This document shows positions 1 to 7,384 of a DNA stretch of 64,000 bases, in pieces; position 1 is the stretch's first letter; the number at the start of each line of letters is the position of its first letter. The stretch comes from Kushneria aurantia DSM 21353 (GTDB lineage Bacteria > Pseudomonadota > Gammaproteobacteria > Pseudomonadales > Halomonadaceae), in the NCBI RefSeq assembly GCF_000382245.1, contig NZ_KB907867.1:74625-138624 (forward strand), in the 5' to 3' direction. The position numbers and the translations under genes were made by a program. Under the pieces are notes generated by a model that saw nothing but the letters and a program-made list of their open reading frames with translations, was not told where the DNA came from and did no database searches.

Positions 1-202
1 TCAGGCTTTCCCATGTGGCAGGCGGCCAGCCAGACCGGCGCCGATCTGCTGTGGCGAATACCGCACAACCGCAAGTTGCGTCAGTCCGCGCGGTCAAACC
101 CATCCACGACGAATCAAAAGACGAATGAAAGACTATCCATCCCGAAAAGGCGACGAGCGGCTCAACAGACAGCCTGATTACACGGTTCAGGTCGTTAAGT
201 GA
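1..202 (+). pseudogene. IS4-family transposase remnant, C-terminal part
   Basis: Frame 1 from the window edge reads FPMWQAASQTGADLLWRIPHN, the segment of IS4-type DDE transposases that carries the sequence around TGADLLWR. The frame then shifts, and frame 2 reads RRIKRRMKDYPSRKGDE and ends with TGA at 200-202, which resembles the extreme C-terminus of the same family. Material between the two segments is missing and the frames differ, so this is a decayed copy. It runs directly into a terminal-inverted-repeat-like sequence at 196-223, as expected for the right end of an element. The element name cannot be given without a search. Confidence 0.65.
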
Positions 203-223
203 ACAGCATTGGGGACGTCCCCT
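196..223. repeat. IS terminal inverted repeat, left flank
   Basis: The 28-base sequence starts TAAGTGAACAGCAT and ends GTCCCCT. It matches the reverse complement of 2009-2036 at 24 of 28 positions, counted by eye. It lies at the 3' end of a decayed IS4-type transposase, so it is read as the inner end of a left-hand element copy. Confidence 0.65.
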
Positions 224-237
224 ATTATTCCGTCCTC

Positions 238-984
238 TCAATCGTCGGCAATCATGCTCGCCACGATCTCCCGCATCTTTCCGTCGCGTTCGGCGAAACG
301 GAACGGTTCGACCTCCTCCACGATAATTTCGTCGGCTTCCGGTTGCCCGGTCAACTGCGCCATCACATCATCCGCGAACTTGTCGAGCGGCACACTGAGG
401 GGGGACGCGGTCAGGCCGTCCAGCAGATCGGTCGCCACCATCGGCGGGATGATTTCGATGACCTGCGTGGCACCCTTCAGCAGCGCTCGCAGCGATAACG
501 TATAGGAGTGGATCGCGGCCTTGCTCGCCGAGTAGGTCGCCGCGCCCGGATAGGGTACAAAACCGGTGCCCGAGGAAACGACGAGGATGGCCGCATCGGG
601 CTGCCCTTTCAGATGATCCACCAGCGCGTCGGTCATGCGGATGGGGCCAAGCAGATTGGTTTCGACAATGTCCGACGTGCGCGATAGATCGCGAGTCGTC
701 GTCGGATCTTCCAACCCGGAAATTCCGGCGCAATTGACGAGAACGTTGAGGCCGGGGTGATCGGTCGTCAGCCGTCCGGCCACGCTCCTGATCGCATCGG
801 GATCGCTAACGTCCAGTTCGTAGTATGCCATCCCCGATCGGCCTGCGACCGTCTCTTCCAGGGCTTCGCGCCGGCGCCCTGCAACGATCACCCTGTTGCC
901 CTCGTCATGCCAGCGATGGGCCAGCGCGCGCCCGATGCCGGAACCGCCGCCGGTGATGAAGATCGTGTTTCCGGTACGTTTCAT
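238..984 (-). CDS. Short-chain dehydrogenase/reductase (SDR)
   Basis: A 248-residue classical SDR. The N-terminal Rossmann motif TGGGSGIG is at about residues 11-18, NCAG follows at about 85, and the active site is Ser (SSGT) with YSASK. The family catalyses NAD(P)-dependent oxidation or reduction of alcohols and carbonyls in the cytoplasm; the substrate cannot be read from sequence. ATG at 984 has a GAGGAT ribosome site just upstream. The gene is divergent from the AraC regulator at 1135 across 150 bases, which suggests that regulator controls it. Both genes sit between inward-facing IS ends (196-223 and 2009-2036), so they look like passenger DNA. Confidence 0.85.
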   Translation of the reverse strand: MKRTGNTIFITGGGSGIGRALAHRWHDEGNRVIVAGRRREALEETVAGRSGMAYYELDVSDPDAIRSVAGRLTTDHPGLNVLVNCAGISGLEDPTTTRDLSRTSDIVETNLLGPIRMTDALVDHLKGQPDAAILVVSSGTGFVPYPGAATYSASKAAIHSYTLSLRALLKGATQVIEIIPPMVATDLLDGLTASPLSVPLDKFADDVMAQLTGQPEADEIIVEEVEPFRFAERDGKMREIVASMIADD

Positions 985-1134
985 ATCCTCTCTTCCTCTC
1001 CCTGAGTTGAATGATCAGGATAGGCCTGGCGTGCTCGATCGTCGTGTTCAATACGCCCCCATGATTGCCTATTTCTGCTCAATCAGTGATTCTCCGCCAC
1101 GAATAGAGTGCGCACGGCAAAGAGGAACAGGCCG

Positions 1135-2004
1135 ATGGACGACAAGATGGCAGAGCTGGCGTCGAACGTGGCTTGTCTTGGCCAAGAAGGCCTTACTTCC
1201 ACATCGATCGCCAATATCGGGCTGCTCAAGGTCAGCCGGTGCAGCGACCTTCCGCCGCAAGTCCATCGTCCAGTGGTGAGCCTGATCGTGCAGGGAGAAA
1301 AGCAATTGACGATCGGCCCGCACGTGCTGACTTATCGCGCCGGGCATACGTTCACCGCATCGCTCGATCTGCCGATGTTGGCGAAGATCACGGAGGCCGA
1401 TAGCGAAAGACCTTATCTCGCGATCAGCCTCGCCATCGATACGAGCATCGTCGTCGAGCTGACATCACGCATGCCCGGTTCTGCCAATGCGCTGCCCGAG
1501 CGCGGCTTCAGCGTCGATCTCGCTGGACAGGACCTGCTCGACACCTATCGCCGTGTGCTGAACCTGGTCGGCCGGCCGGAAGAAGTGCCGGTCATGGCGC
1601 CACTTCTGGAACGAGAGCTTGTGTATCGTCTTCTCAAGGGGCCTCAGGGCGCGGCACTGAAACGCCTTGCGACGCGCCATCGTCGCATCGCACGGATTCA
1701 TGATGCGCTGGACCTGATCAGACAGAATTATACTGAGCCGTTCAGCGTCGAAGCGGTCGCCAACGCCGTTGGCATGAGTGCGTCCGCCTTTCACCGTCGG
1801 TTCAAGGGCGCGACCGGCATGACGCCGCTCCAATACCACAAGACCCTGCGCCTCTACGAAGCGCGACGATTACTCCTGACCGGCACGATCACAGCAAGCG
1901 CGGCGGCTTTCGCGGTCGGGTATCAGAGCGTCTCGCAATTCATGCGCGAATATCGTCGGCTGTTCGATACGTCGCCTATGCGAGATGCCAAGGCTCAAGA
2001 GTAA
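1135..2004 (+). CDS. AraC-family transcriptional regulator
   Basis: 289 residues. The N-terminal half is the cupin-like AraC_N ligand domain (for example HRPVVSLIVQGEKQL). The C-terminal 100 residues form two helix-turn-helix units, with SVEAVANAVGMSASAFHRRF and AFAVGYQSVSQFMREYRR. ATG at 1135 is preceded by AGAGGA; an in-frame GTG at 1108 has no better site. It is divergent from the SDR at 238-984. This pairing of an AraC_N regulator beside an oxidoreductase is common, and the regulator usually activates the neighbour when it binds a small carbonyl or aromatic effector. That last step is inference. The gene stops only 5 bases before the right-hand IS end. Confidence 0.85.
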   Translation: MDDKMAELASNVACLGQEGLTSTSIANIGLLKVSRCSDLPPQVHRPVVSLIVQGEKQLTIGPHVLTYRAGHTFTASLDLPMLAKITEADSERPYLAISLAIDTSIVVELTSRMPGSANALPERGFSVDLAGQDLLDTYRRVLNLVGRPEEVPVMAPLLERELVYRLLKGPQGAALKRLATRHRRIARIHDALDLIRQNYTEPFSVEAVANAVGMSASAFHRRFKGATGMTPLQYHKTLRLYEARRLLLTGTITASAAAFAVGYQSVSQFMREYRRLFDTSPMRDAKAQE

Positions 2005-2008
2005 CATT

Positions 2009-2036
2009 AGGGGACAGACCCGATGCTGTTCACTTA
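2009..2036. repeat. IS terminal inverted repeat, right flank
   Basis: The reverse complement of this segment begins TAAGTGAACAGCAT, the same as 196-223, and differs from it at four internal positions. It precedes the start of a decayed IS4-type transposase at 2082, so it is the left end of a second, directly oriented element copy. Confidence 0.65.
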
Positions 2037-2081
2037 GCGATAGAATGATCTGAAGATCGATCACTTCGGGTGGGCGTGAAC

Positions 2082-2195
2082 ATGGCAGGCAAGGCATCGA
2101 CACGGGGCGGGCCGGTTCGAATCGCGGACTATCTCAGCATGGGGTTGCTGGCTCGGGTCGTATCGCCCGATCTGGTCGACGAGTCGCTGCGATAG
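2082..2195 (+). pseudogene. IS4-family transposase remnant, N-terminal part
   Basis: ATG at 2082 opens a 37-residue frame with VRIADYLSMGLLARVV, the typical beginning of IS4-type transposases (xRIxDYLxxGxL). It ends at a TAG at 2193-2195, and no continuation is recognisable beyond it. With the left remnant at 1-202 this gives an IS - SDR/araC - IS layout in direct orientation. Both copies are dead. Confidence 0.6.
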
Positions 2196-2336
2196 TCCTG
2201 ATTCCACATCCCGCGGGTTCGTTCTTCGGGGACTTTCGTACGCCTCGCGGCGCCCGAAACTCTTCAAGACATCGGACGGTCCGGTCCAAGAAATCATTCA
2301 GCGACAAGCGGACACCCCCGTGACGCCTACTAACAG

Positions 2337-3236
2337 TCAGTCATGATTGACGGTCGCTTTGACGAAATCGATGAAGGCGCGGAGCGGCGCCGGGACGTGG
2401 CGGCGACCCGGGAAGTAGAGCAAGTAGCGCTCGTCGGCGGGGCACCAGTCGCTGAGAAGTGGAACGAGACGACCGTCGAGGATCTGTCGTTTTGCGGCGT
2501 TCTCCATGACGTAGGCAATGCCCATACCGTCCACGGCGGCGTCGATCATCAATGCCATTCGGTCGAGCGTCAGGAAGCCGGGGACGTCGATTTCCAATTG
2601 CTCATCGTTTTTCGCGAACTGCCACGAATAACGCTCGCCACGCGGCATCCGCGTCCGGATGCAGCGATGGTCCAGCAGGTCGCGAGGATGCTCCGGTGTT
2701 CCGCGGTCAGCAAGATAGGCAGGCGACGCAACAGGCAAAAACCGGAGCGATGTGCCGAACGGAACGCCGACCATGTCCGGCGGTACCGTCCGGCCGAGCC
2801 GAATGCCTGCGTCGCAACCCGCCGCGACGATGTCTACCATCCGCTCCTCGTGACGTAGGTCGATCTCGATTTGCGGATGTTGCGCGTGGAAGGCCGGCAG
2901 AATGTCCGACAGGAGGAACGAGGCCGCCGACAGCGGCGCGTTTATCCTCAGATTTCCCGCGACACTTCCCTCCGCCTGGCCGCCCGCGGCAAGCGCCGCG
3001 TCGAACTCAGCGATCAAGGGGGCGATCCGGGCAAGGATCGCCGCTCCCTCTGGGGTGACCGCAATGCTGCGGGTCGAGCGGTTGAAGAGTCGCCGACCGA
3101 GCTTTTCCTCCAGCCCCGCAACTGCGTGACTGAGGGTGGAGGGAGCTGCATCGAGCCGATGTGCGGCCGCTCGGAAGCTTCCGGCATCGGCGACAGCAAG
3201 AGCGGTGCGGAATTCCTTGAGGGTCGGTTCATTCAT
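2337..3236 (-). CDS. LysR-family transcriptional regulator
   Basis: 299 residues from ATG 3236. The longer open frame upstream overlaps the divergent SDR and has no family similarity. The N-terminal winged helix-turn-helix is clear (FRTALAVADAGSFRAAAHRL, then PSTLSHAVAGLEEKLGRRLF), followed by a type-2 periplasmic-fold effector domain with IRLGRTVPPDMV. It is divergent from the SDR at 3337 with a 100-base intergenic region, so the SDR-SnoaL-SDR run is its likely target. The effector cannot be predicted. Confidence 0.88.
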   Translation of the reverse strand: MNEPTLKEFRTALAVADAGSFRAAAHRLDAAPSTLSHAVAGLEEKLGRRLFNRSTRSIAVTPEGAAILARIAPLIAEFDAALAAGGQAEGSVAGNLRINAPLSAASFLLSDILPAFHAQHPQIEIDLRHEERMVDIVAAGCDAGIRLGRTVPPDMVGVPFGTSLRFLPVASPAYLADRGTPEHPRDLLDHRCIRTRMPRGERYSWQFAKNDEQLEIDVPGFLTLDRMALMIDAAVDGMGIAYVMENAAKRQILDGRLVPLLSDWCPADERYLLYFPGRRHVPAPLRAFIDFVKATVNHD

Positions 3237-3336
3237 TGATGCACAATATCGAACAGGTTGATGGCCATCCACCTCCTTCATTCGAGTAATTCGAACAGCT
3301 AAATTCGGATCGAACGACAATTGAAGGAAAACGACG

Positions 3337-4185
3337 ATGACCATGACATATCTCGTGACCGGGGCCAATTCGGGCTTCGGCAGGCTTGTAACGCAGAAGC
3401 TGATTGCCCGTGGAGATAGGGTCGCGGCGCTTGCGCGACGCCCAGAGGCACTGGACGACCTCGCGAACAGCGCCGGCGACCGCATGATTCGGCTTCACAT
3501 GGATCTGACCGACAAGGCGTCGATCGATGCCGCGATCAAGAAGGCTTTCGATCGATTCGGCCGGATCGATGTCGTCCTCAGCAATGCCGGCTACGGCACA
3601 TTCGGTGCGATCGAGGAACTCACGCCGGATCAGATCAGACGGCAGATCGAGACGAACCTGACGGGTACGGTTCTGTTCACCCGCTCGCTCCTGCCGCACC
3701 TCCGCAGCCAGGGCGGTGGTCGCATTCTGCAGGTGTCCTCGGAGGGCGGCCGAATCTCATATCCGGGCTTCTCCACCTACCATGCTTCGAAATGGGGCCA
3801 GGAAGGCTTCGTGGAAGCCGTCGCGCAGGAAGTCGCTTCGTTCGGCATCGACTTCTGCCTCATTGAGCCGGGCCCGACGGAAACCAACTTCCTCACAGGG
3901 ATCGATATGGGAGAACGCATTGAGGATTATGACGGGACGCCGACCGCGCAACTGCGTGACGCACTCCAGTCCGGCGGCTTCGATGTCCCGATGGGCGACG
4001 CGGCAAAGATGGCGGCCGAGATGCTCGCGCTCGCCGACGCCGAGACGATCCCCCTTCGTGTGGCGATGGGCAGCGTCGCCTTCGACAATATCGAGCGCGA
4101 ATTGAAGTCACGGCTGGCCCTCATCCAGACGCAGAAAGACCTTGCGTACCGATGCGATCAGACCAGCAACGGACACCGTTCCTGA
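3337..4185 (+). CDS. Short-chain dehydrogenase/reductase (SDR)
   Basis: 282 residues. The cofactor motif TGANSGFG is at about residues 8-15, NAGYG at about 86, and the catalytic Ser/Tyr/Lys lie in VSSEGGR and YHASKWG. GGRISYPGFSTYHASKWG resembles SDRs annotated as DltE or oxidoreductase YbbO-like, but the substrate is unknown. ATG 3337 follows GAAGGAAAACG. It is the first gene of a same-strand run with the Tat-exported SnoaL-like protein at 4208 and a second SDR at 4858, and it is divergent from a LysR regulator. Confidence 0.87.
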   Translation: MTMTYLVTGANSGFGRLVTQKLIARGDRVAALARRPEALDDLANSAGDRMIRLHMDLTDKASIDAAIKKAFDRFGRIDVVLSNAGYGTFGAIEELTPDQIRRQIETNLTGTVLFTRSLLPHLRSQGGGRILQVSSEGGRISYPGFSTYHASKWGQEGFVEAVAQEVASFGIDFCLIEPGPTETNFLTGIDMGERIEDYDGTPTAQLRDALQSGGFDVPMGDAAKMAAEMLALADAETIPLRVAMGSVAFDNIERELKSRLALIQTQKDLAYRCDQTSNGHRS

Positions 4186-4207
4186 TGCCTTCGCAAAGGA
4201 AAATGTC

Positions 4208-4849
4208 ATGAGCGATTTTGAGACGAGGCCGACACGTCGGCACTTTCTACTCGGCGGTTGCGCAGTCGTCTTCGGCGCTTTCAGCCCGCTTGCCCTGAAG
4301 TGGCGACAGACCGCCTTCGCAGCGACGACACGGACATCGAACACCATCCCGAACAAGACATCCGAGAGTGAAATGATGACCGAAGCCAATCTGAACGCAA
4401 GCGATCCGACACTTTCCGAGAGGGCGCGACAGCTCATTCGCATTGGCGAGGACGGTATCGCAAAAGAGAACCGTCCCGCTTTGGAAGCCTTCTTCCATCC
4501 CGATTTCCGGTTTCACGGTCCCGATGGATCGACGCTGACCCGCGAAGAGCTCTGGGACTACTTCGCAGCATGCCGAGCGGCGTTCGACGACTTCTCTGTG
4601 ACGCGTCAGCAAATCTTCTCGGACGGTGGAGCGAACGTCGCGGCCCGGACGACCTTCTACGGCATCTTCGCTCGACCGTTCACAGCCTCGCCCATCGGGA
4701 CGATCCAGCCGACGGAAGAGCCGGCCTTCTACACGATCAATAATGTCTTCCGTTATGCGGAAAACGGTCAGTTGATCGAGGAGTGGGCGCAATACGACAG
4801 CCGGCTCCTCCTGGAACGGATGGGCGTCGAACTCGTCCTCCGAGGTTGA
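4208..4849 (+). CDS. Tat-exported SnoaL-like nuclear transport factor 2-fold protein
   Basis: 213 residues from ATG 4208, which has AAAGGAA at the right spacing. The N-terminus TRRHFLLGGCAVVFGAFSPL is a twin-arginine signal followed by a hydrophobic stretch, so export as a folded protein is likely. The rest (about residues 60-210) has the SnoaL/NTF2 pattern: LEAFFHPDFRFHGPDGSTL, then FDDFSVTRQQIFSDG and FRYAENGQLIEEWAQYDSR. Such domains act as small-molecule isomerases, cyclases or hydratases, or only bind a ligand. It begins 22 bases after the SDR and ends 8 bases before the next SDR, so it is co-transcribed. Confidence 0.8.
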   Translation: MSDFETRPTRRHFLLGGCAVVFGAFSPLALKWRQTAFAATTRTSNTIPNKTSESEMMTEANLNASDPTLSERARQLIRIGEDGIAKENRPALEAFFHPDFRFHGPDGSTLTREELWDYFAACRAAFDDFSVTRQQIFSDGGANVAARTTFYGIFARPFTASPIGTIQPTEEPAFYTINNVFRYAENGQLIEEWAQYDSRLLLERMGVELVLRG

Positions 4850-4857
4850 GTTCGCTC

Positions 4858-5601
4858 ATGGCTCACGAAGAAACCTCTCTGCCCGAGAAGCGCGTAATAC
4901 TGATAACCGGCGCGGCGCGTGGCCTCGGTCGTGCGATCGCCGAAGCGGCCGGTCGCACCGGCTTCAGCGTCGCGGTCAATTACCGGACGCAGCGGGCGGA
5001 AGCCGAAGAGATCGTATCCCGCATTCATGCGCAATCCGGCCGTGCCATTGCCATCGGTGCCGACGTCTCCGATGTCGAACAGGCCGGAAACCTCGTCGGA
5101 GCAACGCTCGAGGCATTCGGGCGGCTGGACTGCGTCGTGAACAACGCAGGTATCGGCGAGGTCATCACGTTGGAAGACCTCGATCAGGATCGATTCATGC
5201 GAACAGTGTCGGTCAATCTGGGCGGTGCCTTCGCTGTATCGCAGGCCGCATGGCCGCATATGACGACCGATGGCGGGCGTATCGTGTTCGTGTCGTCGGG
5301 CGCCGCCCGATCCGGCGGAAAGCTTTCCGCTGCCTACGCGGCGTCGAAGGCTGGCATGGAAGGACTGATGCACTATTATGCCTCGGAGCTCCTTCGCTAT
5401 CGCATCACGGCCAACGCGATCGCGCCGACCCTCTTTCAAACGGCCATGCTGTCAACGATGGATTTGCCCCCTGCGGACAGTCTTCCGCTCGAACGGCGCG
5501 GACATCCCGAGGAAGTTTGGCCGGCTTTGCGCATGATCCTCGACACCGAATATCTGAATGGCCAAACCATCCATCTCGACGCAGGACGATATCCAACCTG
5601 A
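4858..5601 (+). CDS. Short-chain dehydrogenase/reductase (SDR), FabG-like
   Basis: 247 residues from ATG 4858. The longer frame from 4783 overlaps the upstream gene and lacks family similarity. Motifs are TGAARGLG near the N-terminus, NNAGIGE in the middle, and the active site VSSGAARSGGKL and YAASKAGME. The C-terminal DTEYLNGQTIHLDAGRY is the FabG-like end that closes over the cofactor. It is the last gene of the LysR-flanked run; the substrate is unknown. Confidence 0.87.
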   Translation: MAHEETSLPEKRVILITGAARGLGRAIAEAAGRTGFSVAVNYRTQRAEAEEIVSRIHAQSGRAIAIGADVSDVEQAGNLVGATLEAFGRLDCVVNNAGIGEVITLEDLDQDRFMRTVSVNLGGAFAVSQAAWPHMTTDGGRIVFVSSGAARSGGKLSAAYAASKAGMEGLMHYYASELLRYRITANAIAPTLFQTAMLSTMDLPPADSLPLERRGHPEEVWPALRMILDTEYLNGQTIHLDAGRYPT

Positions 5602-5643
5602 TACGGGAGTGGCTTGGCTGTCCGGCACCGGTGGGCCGGTCGA

Positions 5644-6069
5644 CTACGCCTCGAGGCTTCCGCCGAATGCTTTAGGAACGAGATCGTCCTGCCGTTCACC
5701 GGATCGGATCAAACCGAGGATCTTCTCGGCGACGCGTTCGGGATGCCGTATAGACAGAATGGCGACCAGATCCTGTCCCGGCAAGAAGCGGTACAGCGCG
5801 ACATAGCCGGTGCGCCCTCGTGAGATAAACAGTTCGCGAACCTCGGGCGAATACGTGCGCCCAATGAGCGGATGGTCTTCGAGCGTTTCGATTGCCGTAG
5901 TGATAAGACCTACGGTTTGCGAAGCCGCGACCGAGTCGGTCTCGAGAAGAAATTCTGTCACGCGTTCAAGATCGGCCAAAGCCCGCGCTGCATAGATTAT
6001 TCGCGCCACGGTTTCGGCTGCGGCCGCTCTACCGAAAACGTTTGCCGGTTCGCTATTCCCTTCGGCCAT
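5644..6069 (-). CDS. RelE/ParE-like toxin, orphan, extended N-terminus
   Basis: The segment ARIIYAARALADLERVTEFL followed by LIGRTYSPEVRELFISRGR and YVALYRFLPGQDLVAILSIR is the ParE toxin fold, which acts on DNA gyrase in characterised members. ATG 6069 gives 141 residues, longer than the usual 95-105. A GTG at 6009 would give the normal N-terminus (V-ARIIYA). The C-terminus after IRHPERV also departs from the family's usual end. No antitoxin gene is seen upstream, where the sequence is instead a broken IS1182-type transposase. The gene may therefore be silent or decayed. Confidence 0.6.
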   Translation of the reverse strand: MAEGNSEPANVFGRAAAAETVARIIYAARALADLERVTEFLLETDSVAASQTVGLITTAIETLEDHPLIGRTYSPEVRELFISRGRTGYVALYRFLPGQDLVAILSIRHPERVAEKILGLIRSGERQDDLVPKAFGGSLEA

Positions 6070-6112
6070 CAAAGCTTCCAGTTCACGCGACCGGTCGACC
6101 GGAAGGCGGCGG

Positions 6113-6360
6113 TCACCCAGGCCTGTAATGACAGGGAGCAGGTCGAGCCGATGCTCGAGCCACTGACGGCCCTGCCGGACTCGCTGGACAGCGTCGACAG
6201 GCTGCTGGCCGACACCGGGTATTTCAGTGCCCTGCGAACAGGCCGGCATGGATCCGCACATCGCGGTGAAGCGGGAAGTCCACCACACGCCGCCGCTGGA
6301 GCGGTTTACCGAACCGACGCCGCTGGGCACCATGCTGGTGCAAAAATCTGCCGGGGCGGG
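6113..6360 (+). pseudogene. IS1182-family transposase fragment
   Basis: One frame gives VTQACNDREQVEPMLEPL and LLADTGYFSA. After a frameshift near 6230 another frame gives CEQAGMDPHIAVKREVHH and PPLERFTEPTPLG. Both match the order of IS1182-type transposases (VTQxxNDKxQxEPML, LLADTGYFS, PLIAVKRExHHP, LERFTEP). Both ends are missing. The fragment separates the ParE-like gene from the cassette array and marks an old insertion or rearrangement. Confidence 0.65.
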
Positions 6361-6462
6361 TTGTACGCCTCATCTGCCGACGGCAAGCCCGACAGACTGC
6401 TAGACTTTCGAAACTGTCAGATTGACCGCTTTCGGCCAGGAGCGGACGTTAAGCCAGAGCAG

Positions 6463-6537
6463 ATATAACGCCTAAGCTCAGTTGCCGGCCGAAGCGCGCC
6501 AGCGCTTTCGGCGGTCGGCTGCAGCGTTTCGTTAGGC
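6463..6537 (-). other. attC: attC recombination site
   Basis: The site runs from ATATAAC to GTTAGGC. The arms are complementary over the outer core and over GCCGGCCGAAGCGC / GCGCTTTCGGCGGTCGGC, with the internal CAGTTGCC/GGTCGGCTG asymmetry typical of attC. It lies 10 bases beyond the stop codon of the gene at 6548-7252, where an attC should be for a minus-strand cassette. Confidence 0.8.
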
Positions 6538-6547
6538 AGACTGAATT

Positions 6548-7252
6548 TCACTTTACCCTTTCAACAATAACGATTTTTTCTTCGCGCCTCGACTCGCGGA
6601 CTATTTCAACGCGGTAGTGGCTCGGTCTACTGGATGATGATCGTCTTGGTAGACGGTCCCCGTCGAGCGGTTTCAATGTTTTTTCTTCGAGGAAATCAGG
6701 CCACGTTTCGTCTTCAAACGTTAACTGCTCAGGAAAATGGGGCACCGTTCTAAGACTTGTTTCTAGGTCTTCGATAAACCCAAGAACTTCCGCCGCCTCG
6801 TCGCCGAAGTGCTTTTTAACCTCCTGAACGGCTTGCTCTGGAGTCATTCTTCCGGCCTGTACCTGATTAAAGAGCTTCTTAAGATAGACGACGGCACCAT
6901 CTTTCCGTCGGGTGTTTCCTGGATTGTCTCCGAGATTGAATGTGTCTTTTGCGTCGCCGAAGACCGCCGCCGTCACGTACTCAGATTGCTCATAAATCGC
7001 GTTGACCCCGGACACGAAACTTCCGTATTGGCCTATGGCGAGATAAAGCAGATAAAACGGGGCCACTACGGTGGCAAGACCTTTTATTGACCCTTCTTCA
7101 ACAACGAGTGTTAACGAATAATCTTCTAGCTGGAGCGTTTGAGCGACTCTTTTATCCCAGCGATCAAAAAGTAGCGATGACCTGTTTTCTAAAAAGTCCT
7201 AGTCGAACTCGCGAGACTGAACGTAAAACCAGCTTTCCACTACATCGACCAT
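6548..7252 (-). pseudogene. Cassette gene of unknown function interrupted by an amber codon
   Basis: ATG 7252 (AGGGGG ribosome site, 25 bases inside the cassette core) opens MVDVVESWFYVQSREFD. A TAG at 7199-7201 follows, and then the same frame runs uninterrupted for over 215 residues to 6548. It contains a hydrophobic stretch VVAPFYLLYLAIGQYGSFVS and a charged C-terminus rich in Arg/Ser. No start codon occurs between the TAG and a GTG at 7066, so a shorter product would begin inside the hydrophobic segment. The family is not recognised; the LAIGQYGSFVSG segment suggests a membrane-associated protein. The reading frame is otherwise intact, so the stop looks recent or is read through. Confidence 0.6.
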
Positions 7253-7277
7253 TTCGCCCCCTACGAAAACGATCTAG

Positions 7278-7357
7278 GCCTAACGCCTGAGTTGAGGGGC
7301 TTTGCGGAGCAGGCGCAGCCTGCGTAGCAAAAGTCCCTCTCCAGCGATTTGTTGGGC
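7278..7357 (-). other. attC: attC recombination site
   Basis: The site runs from GCCTAAC to GTTGGGC. The inner stem pairs GAGGGGCTTTGC with GCAAAAGTCCCTC, and GCAGGC with GCCTGC at the tip. It is 28 bases beyond the stop of the PLD-like gene and 25 bases before the start of the next cassette gene. Confidence 0.8.
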
Positions 7358-7384
7358 GGCACCGGCACGGGCTTAACCCAGCTT

